From: Chara braunii
Lineage: Eukaryota; Streptophyta; Charophyceae; Charales; Characeae
Assembly (NCBI GenBank): GCA_003427395.1
Contig: BFEA01000053.1
Location: 1,489,268-1,553,267, forward strand
DNA length: 64,000 nucleotides
Direction of reading: 5' to 3'
A program made the position numbers and the translations under genes. The notes beneath the pieces are model-generated. The model saw only the letters and a program-made list of their open reading frames with translations. It did no database searches and was not told where the DNA came from. Shown one piece after another: positions 11,767 through 20,909 of the stretch (its first letter is position 1; every line of letters starts with the position of its first letter).

Positions 11767-12376
11767 AACGAGGAAAAAAAAAAAACAAAAAAAAACCCGT
11801 TTTTTTTTTTTCCATTTTCGTTGCATTTCGCCCATACCCCCCCCACCAAAAGTTGATCTTTTTCGTTTTTTTTTTGTGGGGGGGGGTGGGGCAGGGGATG
11901 CGCCGCCACGTGGCGCCGTCAGAATCTTCAAACCCCCTCCCCTGCGGCCGCCACGTGTCCGCGAATGCGCGCGTGCGCCCGGACACGTCCGCGGGCTTTT
12001 CGGCCTGGCCGCGGCCGCGGACTTGGCCGCGCCTGTCCGCCACCGGGGGGGATTCACTGCACAGGGGCAGAGGAACATACCCTGGGGCCGTGACGTAGGT
12101 GACGGAGACGTGGACATGGTGTACGCGGACAGGGATTGACTGAGGACCGTGAGCATACGCGAGTTGGAAGGAGAGAGATAGAGAAAATGGTGGGGAATAT
12201 AGATGGGCAGGCATGTGATGTCCTTTAGACGGGCTTATTAGTACCAGCTACTCGGCGAGGGGGGAGGCCCCACAAGAGAGGAGATCAATGAGCCTGAATG
12301 AGGTCATACAATCTCAGAACGAGAAGACGAGGAATTCGAGATCAGGAAGATTCGCATCAGTGAGGCGGATGGTGTG

Positions 12377-13132
12377 ATGAGGACTGACTCGGACGCATGG
12401 TGGGCGTATTTGCTACTACGGGACTCCGACTCATATAGAGCGAGCAGAATGAGGGAGCCCCGAGAGACTGGCCTCGGGTATGACATACCCCTTCCGGTGC
12501 GACTTGAGGAAAGTGGTCGCGTTTTGCTCGGGTATGTAGGGACGTGGATAACAAAGGGCGTTTTCCTGTGGACGGTAACCCTGGGAGTTAGAGAGGCAGG
12601 AGGCACTAGACTAGTAGAAGCAGTTGGACATCTTATCTTTGATAGAGGGCAGGAGATTGAGATAGGATTGACGTTGGTAGGTGTTGAAAGGACGTGGTGG
12701 AGATTTGAGGTTTTAGCTAGGAGTATAGTGACCAGGAAAGTAACCTCGCTAGTCCAAGGAGGAGGCGCCCTGGTGCGTATCGTGTACGGGCCCTCAGGGT
12801 CAGATCTCTACCCTGCGCAAGGGTGGAGGTGAGCTCTCCCCGCGTTCGTGATCGACCAAACTTACAGAGGAGTTGCAAGGTTGAGACGAGTGGTCAACGA
12901 CATGTTGTGCGCACTTGGGTTAGGCTTGGCGCCCCGATTCAAAGAAGCATACTTTGCGCTGTGTGTGCAGTGGGGACATTTAGACAACGAAGCGTTGAGA
13001 GACCTGATAGACGTTACCTGTTGGGTAGACTGCCTGACCCCTGCTGACCTTATAGCGTATTGTAGGAGACGAGTCGAGGAGAAGTACATTGGACTGGAGG
13101 ACTTGAGATACTTATTCGGGAATAGTCGGTAG
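12377..13132 (+). pseudogene. element W: accessory ORF D, one frameshift
   Basis: From ATG at 12377 the frame matches X ORF D over its whole length: 'YDIPLPV' then a Trp-containing strand ('GVFLWTVTLG') and 'IEIGLTLVGVERTWWRFEVL'. It stops at 12832 after a frameshift. The second half continues in another frame from about 12840 to TAG at 13130-13132, with 'LGLAPRFKEAYFALCVQWG', the most conserved block 'DVTCWVDC', and 'DLIAYCRRR..YIGLEDLRYLF'. Three cysteines in this block are kept in both copies, which suggests a structural or metal-binding role, but that is inference. The family is not one I recognise. It lies five bases before ORF E, the same tight order as in X. Confidence 0.75.
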
Positions 13133-13137
13133 GAGGC

Positions 13138-13419
13138 ATGCCGGGGAGGATCGATGCAAGAAGCGATGTGAGTAGACAGCTAGTGAACGAGGGCTTCACG
13201 GTGAGGGCACTACTCAGAGTACACCTAGCGGAAAGATTGACGGAGCAAGAGTGCTTGCAGAGAGCGAGAGTGATTATACGAGAGCACCGACCGGAGGTCC
13301 TCGCACGAGTAACCTTCCAGACGAAGATAACTTACGACGTAGCAATCTGGTCAGCAAGGTACCTCCTAGCGGAACTATTCTTTGACGAGACGGTAGCGGA
13401 AGCTCGGAGTAATATGTGA
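13138..13419 (+). CDS. element W: accessory ORF E
   Basis: This is an open 93-residue frame starting with ATG five bases after ORF D. It aligns end to end with X ORF E (95 residues): the shared core is 'LARVTFQT.I.YDV.IWS' and the end is 'F.DETVAEAR'. The predicted layout is a beta strand ('FTVRALLRVHL'), an amphipathic helix ('TEQECLQRARVIIREH') and a second strand ('EVLARVTFQTKITYDV'). There is no signal peptide, membrane segment or recognised motif. It is the best-preserved gene of this fragment, being without stop or shift. The function is unknown. The short size and the conserved position between D and H argue that it is a real product of the element. Confidence 0.7.
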   Translation: MPGRIDARSDVSRQLVNEGFTVRALLRVHLAERLTEQECLQRARVIIREHRPEVLARVTFQTKITYDVAIWSARYLLAELFFDETVAEARSNM

Positions 13420-13457
13420 TAGGTGTTTGGGGCTTAGAGAGAGATGAGTCGTATACG

Positions 13458-13817
13458 ATGGACGATCTATATGAGAAAATAAAGAGGGTCGAAGACCGAA
13501 TTATAAAACCGGTGGTAAGACAAGTTAAGGAACTTGGCATCAAGATTCAAGATTGTGGGCCTAGTAAGAGTGAGAGTGAGCTGCGTAGGATAGAAGCAGC
13601 GACGAGGGCATTTTAAAGACGTTTCAGAGAGGATAGAGAATTCTTCGGAAGATGGCGTCTAGATTTTCTGGAGAGCGTAAAGGGGAGAGATCATAGTAGT
13701 GAGGAACAGGAGCGGACATTTAAGTCGACCGAAAGGATAGAGGAGCTGTCAGAAGCTACAGCGCCGAAAGAGAAGGACAAGGATGAAGGGACGTCGGGCA
13801 GTGAAAGAAGACGATGA
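13458..13817 (+). pseudogene. element W: accessory ORF H, coiled-coil-like, one stop
   Basis: The frame starts at ATG 13458 (it is open from 13416) and encodes a charged, helix-forming protein: 'LYEKIKRVEDRIIKPVVRQV' and 'KELGIKIQD', then a TAA at 13614-13616 breaks it. After the stop the same frame continues with 'GRWRLDFLESVKGR' and a Ser/Glu/Lys-rich tail to TGA at 13815-13817. X ORF H has the same order ('VKELGNKIREIG', 'VWRSDFLKRIKAR') and also one stop, but at another codon, so the stops arose separately. The heptad-like spacing suggests a coiled coil. Its stop overlaps the ATG of ORF F by the bases ATGA, an arrangement also kept in X. Confidence 0.65.
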
Positions 13818-14311
13818 GTTTTGAAAAATATTTTATGCGTATTGTAAGGAGGTCGGATGGACCAGTCGCTTGTGTGGTGATACAATTAGTCCACCTGGAG
13901 AGACTCAGCATAATCGAAGAAGCGGAGTGTACTCTACAAGCTGTGCAGAAAGCGCGAGTGACCGAACTCTGGGTAGGAGAGGGAAGCGCGTGTCTGATCA
14001 GCTACTCACTGTGCGTGTCTCCCTTCGATGAGCAGTCCTTGAGTAGGGCGTGGCGCGAGACCCCTAGAGAGGCTGAGAGACTCCTAGAAAGTGAGGCGGA
14101 AGTGGCTGGAGATTTAGGAAAGATCATAGTAGAGAGTTCCATTCTTAGAATGTTCAAAGCGCACAACCGGTACTGGAGCGAGTACCTTAAGACCTTAGCA
14201 GATGTTGAAGATTTTGGGGATATAGACGACTTTGAGATATTCTACGTATTCTTAAAGGAATCTACGAACAGAGTCATATTGGCCTTAACACTAATCGCGG
14301 CGGAATGCTAG
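13814..14311 (+). CDS. element W: accessory ORF F
   Basis: This open frame of 165 residues starts at the ATG that overlaps the stop of ORF H. It matches X ORF F (171 residues) throughout: 'DGPVACVVIQL', 'IIEEAEC', the block 'RAWRETPREAERLL', and 'NRYWSEYLKTLADVED' followed by an acidic segment and 'FEIFYVFLKES'. A strand, helix, strand pattern is visible in the first half and long helices in the second. No transmembrane segment or enzyme motif was found. The gene is unbroken, but since W is truncated and interrupted it is unlikely to be expressed as part of an active element. The function is unknown. Confidence 0.7.
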   Translation: MSFEKYFMRIVRRSDGPVACVVIQLVHLERLSIIEEAECTLQAVQKARVTELWVGEGSACLISYSLCVSPFDEQSLSRAWRETPREAERLLESEAEVAGDLGKIIVESSILRMFKAHNRYWSEYLKTLADVEDFGDIDDFEIFYVFLKESTNRVILALTLIAAEC

Positions 14312-14335
14312 GTGGTTCATGAAGGCGAATGAGAG

Positions 14336-14833
14336 ATGTCACTACCGGAGGCGGAGTTAGCGCGAAGAAGGCGGAAGTTTTCGGTATGGAGCGGACCCAG
14401 TAAACTTGAGCACAAGAAAGTATTCCAAGATTTGAGCACTATTAGCCGACGAGAAATCTTTCCCTACGAGGTGGTGAGGTATCAAGAAGCAAACAACGGT
14501 CAGGATAGGAATCAGTTTTATGTGATGACCGTGTACTTTCCCGACTTTGGAGTATACCATGTAGGTATATATTTACCTAGGGAGCGTGAGGAGTTCTGTG
14601 TCTACACGAGGTGTTGGAGGATAGCTGCCTGAAAGTTGAGGGAAGAGAAGAAGAGACTGGAAGACTTGGAAAAGACTATCGAGGTCTGTGACGACATCTC
14701 GATTTTTGACGACCTGCCTAGGCTGTTGATTCCATACAGAGGACAGGAGCGGAATGGATGAGAGGCGATAGTAGATTTCGCCAGGACAGTCAGAACGAAG
14801 GGCGAGCCAAGGAAGACAACAAGGGACGAATAG
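14336..14833 (+). pseudogene. element W: accessory ORF G1, two in-frame stops
   Basis: Starting at ATG 14336, the frame shows the signatures of the G family: 'REIFPYEVVRYQE', 'YVMTVYFPDFGVYHVGIYLP', a helix with 'VYTRCWRIA', then after a TGA at 14630-14632 'REEKKRLEDLEKTIEV' and 'ISIFDDLP'. A second TGA occurs near 14759, and TAG at 14831-14833 ends it. The family recurs at least six times in this window: here, in the next gene, three times inside element Y, and in the LTR of Y. The core looks like strand-strand-helix-strand. The function is unknown. Both internal stops are TGA. Confidence 0.7.
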
Positions 14834-14842
14834 GATGAAGGA

Positions 14843-15336
14843 ATGAGTGGAGGGAGAGTTATCTTAGATTTAGAATTGCAGTTGAGAAGAGAGAGGTTTC
14901 TTGCTGGAAACAGACCATCCGATGAGAGATTGGAAACTATCTGTGGACTTTGAGTTCCCTAGGGAGAAGAGAAGCAATTCCATATGAGGTAGAGAAGTAT
15001 GAGTTTATGGATAGCGAATAGGAGGAAATACGTTTGTATGTGATGACAACCAGGTTTATCCATTTGGACGTATATCATGTGAGGATCTACCTGCCTGCGG
15101 AGAGGGAGGTAGATCTTGTGTACGGTCGATGTTGGGACCGTGCGAAAGAGATTGTAGAAGTTGAGAGAGATAAGTTACAATCACTAGGGAGAAACGTTAA
15201 CTGGAGCACGCAGATAACGATCTTTGTAGGGCTTCTTAAACCATCGACTCCATGTCGGATTGCGGAGAAGAGAAACTTCGGCACTGTGATTGAGCTCGCC
15301 TTACGACATCAGGCGTTTGATGGCAAGAGGAGGTGA
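14843..15336 (+). pseudogene. element W: accessory ORF G2, frameshifted
   Basis: This is a second G-family gene in tandem, starting nine bases after G1 ends. The N-terminal 35 codons read in one frame from ATG 14843, then stops and a frame change intervene near 14950-15000 (the family motif 'IPYEVEKYE' is visible in another frame). From 15034 the rest is open: 'YVMTTRFIHLDVYHVRIYLP', 'VYGRCWDRAKEIVEVERDKL' and 'STQITIFVGLL'. The TGA at 15334-15336 lies beyond the start of ORF I, so the two genes overlap. Element X has lost both G genes apart from a short tail near 47955-48000. Confidence 0.65.
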
Positions 15337-15448
15337 GTACGCGTTAGCAGGAGTCAGTGTCGTGCGGCAAGGATTAAGTGATTTGGAGAGGATGACAACG
15401 ATCGAATTACGAGAGCACTTGCGAGTCTGCACTCGCGAGGAGTTACGT
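15320..15448 (+). pseudogene. element W: accessory ORF I, cut by insertion of Y
   Basis: The first 43 codons from ATG 15320 ('ARGGEYALAGVSVV', then 'LSDLERMTTIELREHL') match the start of X ORF I ('AVGGEFPPLAGYPI', then 'LGDLARRTEIDARRLL'). At 15448 the homology ends exactly where the terminal TG of the minus-strand element Y begins. The four bases before it, ACGT (15445-15448), are the presumed target duplication. The remaining part of ORF I and the gag-pol of W are not found in the window and would lie beyond the far end of Y. Confidence 0.7.
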
Positions 15449-16730
15449 TGTCGCACTTTTTCCAGTCGGGCCGTTTCAGGGAACCGGAAAGACCAACAGG
15501 CTGTCACGCAGGATTTTGTGGTTGGTTGCAATAAATAAAATAAATTAAATAATGAAAATCCTTTCCTGTTGTGTGCGTCCGGCTTCGAGCGAGACCCTTC
15601 AATTGCGGTCTTTGTCGGTCCCCAGTCTTAGGAATCTTGTATTTTGATTCAGAACAACAGAGAATCATGCAAATAATAATCATAAAATTATGGGGTGCTA
15701 TGCATGCATCAATTATGTCAATCTGATTTTGAGAACTGTGTCAGAATCATCCACGAAAGTTATCATCAGGCAAGAACAATGCAAGAAGCAAGACCGACTG
15801 AATCAAGCAATGACAGGATCAAATAAATGAGGGAAGAATGAGAACTCATAATAGTATTAGAAAGTACATATGGAAGAGAGCATGACCAGCACCAATCAGG
15901 AGTCCTCACTCATCCCTCTTGACTTCACTCTATTTCTCACTTTGTTGTCCATCGTTTGGGTTTCTTGTCATGTCTCCGTACTCCCTGAGGTTGTGGCTTC
16001 TGAAAGTAAAGCCACCTGAAGCTCATTAGTTCCAAACACTTCCAGCCAAGTCCCATGATGCGGAAGTCAACCATGGCACAAAATTCCTCCCATAGAGTGG
16101 GGAGATATGGCTGAGAGAAAATGCCCCTCCTTAGATGTGGAAACTCGGAGGGCTCAGTCACTGCCTCATAGTCGATCTTTGCGGGCGATATGTACCTCTT
16201 TGCCAAGTCCACCAGTCCACCCCAATAAGAGTCATCATTAAGATAGTAGGGGACATGAGGTTTGGGATAGTCTGTGAAAAGCTTAGGACCAAAGTTAAAG
16301 ACTAGCTTTGTATTCCCCTAGAGTCTCTCAGCTTTCCATTGCACATACCCGGCTGCTGCGGCCCACACTGCATCAAAATGAGGGTGTGTCTCGTTCCCCT
16401 TTTTCAGGAAGATCCGCAGGTCGTTGACTGTACCTTCTGCGAACTCAGTGAGAACGATGAAGATAGACGGGTCTTCACGCTTGAACACATTAATCCTGAC
16501 ATACTTCTAAGGGAAGCTCTTCTTGACAATGATCAGATTGAGACTGTCTAGGACCGACTGGTCTACTGTGATAGGGTTGATCTCTCTCATGTACACAGAT
16601 AAACAGTTACTCTCTGATAATTAACTGAGGGAAAGTTGATTCCAACTGAGGGGCGCCAGCCACAAGTCGAGTCAACTGTTGTCCGTTCTGAGTACCACTC
16701 AGAGTACTGTTCCGCATACTGTTCTGCGTG
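15449..16730 (-). repeat. element Y: 3' LTR, securely identified part
   Basis: On the minus strand this sequence ends in '...GTGCGACA' at 15449. It is repeated, with about 5-10 percent difference, at 32808-33751 and, after the insertion of X, at 59758-60000. A motif cluster 'gagtacygctcagagtactg' at about 16690-16715 returns at 60262-60285. The match beyond that point is lost. The true LTR may extend much further right, up to a purine-rich tract whose complement lies at 24756-24776. Part of this LTR holds an open reading frame of family G. Confidence 0.75.
15937..16590 (-). pseudogene. LTR-borne G-family ORF, 3' copy of Y
   Basis: Reading leftward from ATG at 16590, the frame has 'FKREDPSIFIVLTEFAEGT', 'NDLRIFLKKG', 'YVQWKAERL', 'FNFGPKLFTDYPKP', 'DDSYWGGLVDLAKRYI', 'SEFPHLRRG' and 'PYLPTLWEEFCAMVDF'. 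The middle aligns with the G family (strand, strand, helix with a 'K.ERL' end). Two stops interrupt it: TAG after 'SFP' and TAG after 'AERL'. The 5' LTR copy of the same gene reads through both positions and has a different stop, so the gene was open when the LTR pair formed. Its C-terminal half has no counterpart in the other G genes. The role is unknown. The sense is the same as that of the retroelement. The short segment at 16391-16394 is the empty target site matching the insertion site of X. Confidence 0.7.
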
Positions 16731-17362
16731 CAACTCTGGATGTTGTTCTGGGACTGTTGAATGCTGATTAAAACTTCGATTAGGCTATGATTGAACCTTG
16801 GTTTGTTGAATCACCATAACACTAGTTATCTTGAGTTTGTTCACTGAGTCTATACTGAGCTCGCTGAGTCTGTCTGTCAACCTGTCAGAATCCCGCTTGA
16901 GTCAGTGGAGAGTTGTCCAAGTCTGGTCTCCAGTTAAAGCCAGGACTAGACACCGGTTAAGTGTCGATCAGATTATAGATCTCCAAATGCTAGTTTTTCT
17001 TTAGCTCAAAAGGTAGAGAAAACTGCAGATCTTAGTGTGAATAGTAATACCTTAGCCCTGACTGATCTCTTGACAGAGAATCTGGAATATTTCAATCAAT
17101 TGGATTTTGAATTATTATCTCACATTTGATTGACGTTTAAACAAAAACTTTGACTCTTGAATGCTTGCGTGTCTAACCGAAACTGTGCTCGGGTACTAAT
17201 TGAACATTTAGTTGGATGACTGGTTCTAAGAGTTACCACGTGCCCTAGCCTCGCCAGAACATCCTCGACTATATGTGACACTTTACTGTTTGTAACCTTT
17301 TCCTCTTCTTATCTTTACCGTTGGTGGCTAATAAACTCTCGAGCCTGGTCCACTGTTTCTAC

Positions 17363-17569
17363 TCATGAGAAGGTGTTGTGCAATCGCTCATCTGACCCGT
17401 AAAAGTAGACAGTATATGCCGCAGACTTCTGATCTTTCACTATTTCGAGCACCCTCCTTCTCATCAGTCCCAAGATGTACGGGATTCTCTCAACTGCTTC
17501 CTCCTCCCAGTCACCCCTCTTGTCCAGGTGGAGGGCGTAGGTCATTCTCACATTATCTTCGTCCCCCAT
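17363..17569 (-). CDS. C-family small ORF in the 3' part of Y
   Basis: An unbroken 68-residue frame starts at ATG 17569: 'DNVRMTYALHLDKRGDWEE', a helix with 'GLMRRRVLEIVK', and 'YTVYFYGSDERLHNTFS'. It aligns with X ORF C ('VRVTLSPRRDR', helix, 'FTIYFHGADGRVHSTYS'). The pattern is strand-helix-strand. A TATAAAG sequence lies about 112 bases upstream on the same strand (17681-17687). It sits after the integrase gene of Y and before the LTR-borne G gene, so a transcript starting here could carry C then G. The function is unknown. It could instead be the remains of a longer protein, since X ORF C continues ten residues further. Confidence 0.6.
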   Translation of the reverse strand: MGDEDNVRMTYALHLDKRGDWEEEAVERIPYILGLMRRRVLEIVKDQKSAAYTVYFYGSDERLHNTFS

Positions 17570-17680
17570 AATCACCTCTTCATACCTGTTTTGTTGTTAA
17601 ACTCTTAGCCCGATCGAGTGATGCAGGGGAAATCTTGGTTCCACCTACTCTGTTACCCTCAGGGGTAAGATTGGGGATTC

Positions 17681-17687
17681 CTTTATA
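17681..17687 (-). promoter_or_regulatory. possible TATA box (TATAAAG)
   Basis: TATAAAG is on the minus strand, 112 bp before the ATG of the C-family ORF and within the possible long LTR of Y. Position and spacing fit an LTR core promoter, but a 7-bp match alone is weak. Confidence 0.3.
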
Positions 17688-17996
17688 CTGTGATTTCTTA
17701 TCACAGGGTCAACATTGAGACAAAGTCTTTACTGCAAGATGATTGTTGACTGTCTTAAGTCTTGCTGACAGATCCATTTGCTGCTCGTATCTCAATGACA
17801 TGCTTTATGTCCGATTTGTGACATGTCGCTTACGAGGTCTGTTCTTCCTAATTTGTTCTTGCGTGAGGTCTGTACGTTTCACTTGAGGTCAGTAACTGAA
17901 ATCCCTTTTTCTGATCACCTGGAACAGCCCCCCTTACTTAGTCAGTAGGACCTACAGAAGAGAGAGTATTGTACAGACCCCCATCTCATCCATAGG

Positions 17997-18005
17997 TATA
18001 AAAAG
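17997..18005 (+). promoter_or_regulatory. possible TATA box (TATAAAAAG), plus strand
   Basis: A good TATA consensus, but no convincing coding region follows on the plus strand. It may belong to a lost promoter or be chance. Confidence 0.2.
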
Positions 18006-18009
18006 GTGT

Positions 18010-19090
18010 TCTCAACAAGGTGTAAGTTACTCTTAGTATGCTCTCTCTCCCTCCTCTTTACAAATCTTTGCCGCTCAGACTCGATACTCATAATCGTTTT
18101 TCATTCCGCAGGGTTTACTGGAGTGGATATGCCGACAAACCCGTTTACAATGAGTTTGTACAGTTACATCCTAAAGATCGTTTTGTCCAGAGGGTTACAC
18201 GATCCTGCTAATTCAATCCGTCTTGCCCCAGACGTTTGTTAAAACGACAGGTTTGTACAGTCTCAAGCCTCTCCCCCCCGTTGAACAGAGTACCGTGCAC
18301 GGTTACCACAATTCATGCTCATCTAGTGCCTGAATAAAATACTAGATATGTTCCCCACTCGGTTAGCAACAATGCAACCTTGGCATCAAGTACAACTCAC
18401 TCCGAACTGAATGTCCCTGACAACGATCCGATTATTGCATCGACTTAGTAGCTCCGACTTCATAACTCAAAACCCAAGCTAACTGGCGGTCTCAGTCTGA
18501 ACCACCTAGCGCTACAAGTGAACCCTGGTGACTGGTCCCCTGGGCATGTATTGTAAATCAGACGAGGCGGATATGCATAAAAGAAACATTTTGGCTCACC
18601 GTTTCTGGGCAACTCGCTCTGAAGAGGCCAAGGCTTACTGGCTCTACTTTTGTGGTAATCCCCTCCTCCCTTAGTTCGTTGCAACAGACTAAGGAGATAG
18701 GATAAAAGTTAGTCAATCACCATCAAAACTTGGCGAGGATATAGGAGATTTTTCTCAGCACTGACTTTCCTTTTCCCATTTATTCAAAGAAGGTAAAACC
18801 GTGAAAAACATAACCTGAAATTCACTCCCGCATTTCCATTGGCAGAATAAGCCCATCCAGCGAGCTTGGAAATAAGCCTGTACTATTCGATCAAATGCCT
18901 GCCTATAGTCATCAAGCCAGCAAGTACATTCAATCGGACATTCGTCTACATACACACACACGGGCATTTGCAGGCTTATACAGTCACACACTCGACTTAT
19001 CTCAGGACAGAAACAAATTCGTACCACTGTTGGCAACCATTCAATCAGGTGAGCACATGCAAGCCTACGCCCTACGCTCCCACACACTCA
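18010..19090. other. unassigned, within post-pol region of Y
   Basis: No gene is supported. Open frames here are short and without recognisable composition. Confidence 0.35.
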
Positions 19091-19094
19091 TGTA

Positions 19095-19265
19095 GTCACA
19101 CGATGCAGTCACACGATGCAGTCACACGGTGTAGTCACGCAGTGCAGTCATGCAGTGCAGTCGCACAGTGTACCCACACATTGCAGTTACACATTGCAGT
19201 CGCACGATGCACTCTCGCACAGTGCGGTCACACAATGTAATCACGTGGCACAATCAACACCGTGC
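19095..19265. repeat. 13-bp minisatellite
   Basis: About thirteen units of the type 'gtcacacgatgca' follow head to tail, the first two identical (19095-19120), later ones diverging ('gtcacgcagtgca', 'gtcatgcagtgca', 'gttacacattgca'). A few units have extra bases. No coding meaning is likely although it is open in some frames. Confidence 0.85.
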
Positions 19266-20489
19266 AATCTCACACGAATGAAAAGGGAAAAGAAGGGCCT
19301 GAGTCCCAAATGTATTTGTAATCTCCGTCTGTGCGGGGCTTAAGCACGCGAATACAAAGGCTGCATGTCTCTTTGACCTTGCCAAGTGATCAAATAAACC
19401 ACTCAATGCAGGGAAATACATCCAATGGACAAGTGCCAACACCAAGATCATCCTACCGCTTCAACCTTGCTAATTCTCTTAATCTAGTAGCCTATACGTT
19501 GGATTCTCTTCGCGGTCAGCACGTTTTAAATCGTTATTATGAGTCAGGGGCTTTCCCCTGTTCACCCACTCACACAGTCTACTGCGGGCTTAACCCTTGT
19601 CAAGACGTAACATGATCGGTTAACAACGATCAATCATTCTAATTAACTAAAACAACAACAATCAAAAGAAAAAGAAGAAACTGAAGATAATAAAAACAGA
19701 AGGAATTATCTTGCAATGGCCACCACCTTTTCTGAGGGTTTGGCCAGGGAAGCTACAAAGAAGCGCGTCAATGGCTTTGATAGCAGTACCCGTCACAAAC
19801 CAAAAGTCACTCGGAGGTAGCGAGACAGGTAGTCATCAGAGCGGGCGTGCCAGCCGGTAAGTGAAATCGCCTTCAAAGGAAATGAGACTCTCTCAGCAGC
19901 TAGTTCTCGACCTAGCAGATCATGCATGCACCGATCAGAGTAATGAGGGGCCCGTTTCTGCGGCGTCATGAGGGAACTGCCCGTGGAAGACGCGCTAGTC
20001 GTCACGAGTTTTCCCTGGCATCTCTTTAGCTATCTTGAGGTGACAGCTCGCGTCCCTGAGAGGACGGAGTTCCCGCTATTCCAAGCCAGGTAATGATGAC
20101 GTCAACTACTCTATGCGGGAGCACGGATTTTCTCCATGTACCGCAAACACGCAAGCTTTACTGTCGTCTCTTCTCTTGGAACTGACTCCCTCCTTCATTC
20201 AAACTCCCTCTCTCACACGCACCACCCTGCACTTCCCTACCGAAAGCAATAACACACGCTCCATACAAGCGTGCAGGTAGGTATTGACGTCAATCACCGT
20301 GCACTCTCTTTGACCTTCTCTTTGCACCCCTCTCCTGAACGTCCACGTCTCGCGCGTGTATGCACGCCTCCCCCGTCTTGGGTTTAGTCCCGCACACACT
20401 AGCCCCCGCGTCCTATGGTCTTGTCCCCCTTTCTCGTTGACCCTCTCTCTCTCCCCCGGTCTGCCACGTGTAGCCCGTGTCTGTTTCAC

Positions 20490-20909
20490 TCACACACCCT
20501 TTCCTGTCCCCTGTCCTCTGAGACTCCACTGCCGCGCGATGACCTCGAGCCCGCCTTCCACAGGCCATGCCAGCGGGTGGTTCTTGCGAACCTGGCCTGG
20601 CCTGTTCCAGGACTGAAGGTCTGTCTCTCGATCTCCTGCCTCGCTCATCTCGCTCTCCCCACCTGAGTCCCGGTCCAGATGGGCTTGTTCCTGGTCCGCG
20701 GTGTCCATCGAGGTCTCCGTCTCATGATACGAGACCGTTACCTGCATTTTTGTTGTCACTCCGTCCCTCCTGCAACGCCTCTCTGCTTGATCCTTTGCCT
20801 CCGCGATCGCGTCCTGTAGCTTCGGATTAGTCCGCATTTCCACTTCCTTAGCTCCTTCCACGTTGATTTTTAGCCTCAGTTCGTCCCCTCCATCGTAGTT
20901 AAGCATCAC
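20490..20909 (-). CDS. ORF J, strand-helix-strand protein of unknown function
   Basis: A 139-residue frame starts at ATG 20909. The first 60 residues read 'ELRLKINVEGAKEVEM', a long charged helix ('LQDAIAEAKDQAERRCRR') and 'TKMQVTVSYHETET', followed by an acidic Ser/Asp/Glu-rich linker and a basic Pro/Trp tail. The start resembles the strand-helix-strand layout of the C family in size and order but with no clear residue identity. It lies between the integrase of Y and the C-family ORF on the same strand. A frame just upstream (21182-20916) ends seven bases before and could be part of the same gene. I do not recognise it, and the coding call rests on composition only. Confidence 0.4.
   Translation of the reverse strand: MMLNYDGGDELRLKINVEGAKEVEMRTNPKLQDAIAEAKDQAERRCRRDGVTTKMQVTVSYHETETSMDTADQEQAHLDRDSGGESEMSEAGDRETDLQSWNRPGQVRKNHPLAWPVEGGLEVIARQWSLRGQGTGKGV

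Larger units (their letters stand above)
10735..12055. mobile_element. probable DNA-transposon-like insertion in ORF B
   Basis: The coding homology of ORF B stops near 10735 and resumes near 12055, so what lies between was inserted. Both flanks of the insert carry clustered CGCGGAC motifs arranged as short palindromes: 'ccgcggacacgtccgcgg' at about 10754, 'gcggacccaaatgggtccgc' at about 10787, 'ggtccgcaccgcggacc' at about 10821, and again 'cggacacgtccgcgg' at about 11980. Subterminal palindromic repeats of this kind are typical of non-autonomous hAT- or CACTA-like elements. I could not fix terminal repeats or a target duplication, partly because of the gap inside. Confidence 0.45.
9705..12139 (+). 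pseudogene. element W: accessory ORF B, frameshifted and interrupted
   Basis: A start at 9705 opens with 'VELQIDSVRWPRPPET', the same as X ORF B ('VELQINDARWPRPPKT'). The frame shifts near 9830-9850 and then runs from 9845 to about 10730 with the family signatures 'GPDVHLWTYVDETFE', 'GLVHDHWQGEQAARAIL', 'FVAEELWGLARISETYYASL' and 'GERGLQLIEFIRSL', ending in an acidic Trp-rich tail. The last 25 codons ('IPWGRDVGDGDVDMVYADRD') are found only after about 1.3 kb of foreign sequence, at 12060-12139. It is thus a disrupted member of an unrecognised, probably soluble, acidic protein family of about 340 residues, present twice in tandem (A and B) in element X. No catalytic motif was seen. Confidence 0.75.

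Noticed and set aside
18006-18242. ORF with a hydrophobic N-terminus after a TATA-like sequence
   Set aside because: It lacks an ATG at its start and begins inside the TATA region itself; no support for a secreted protein.
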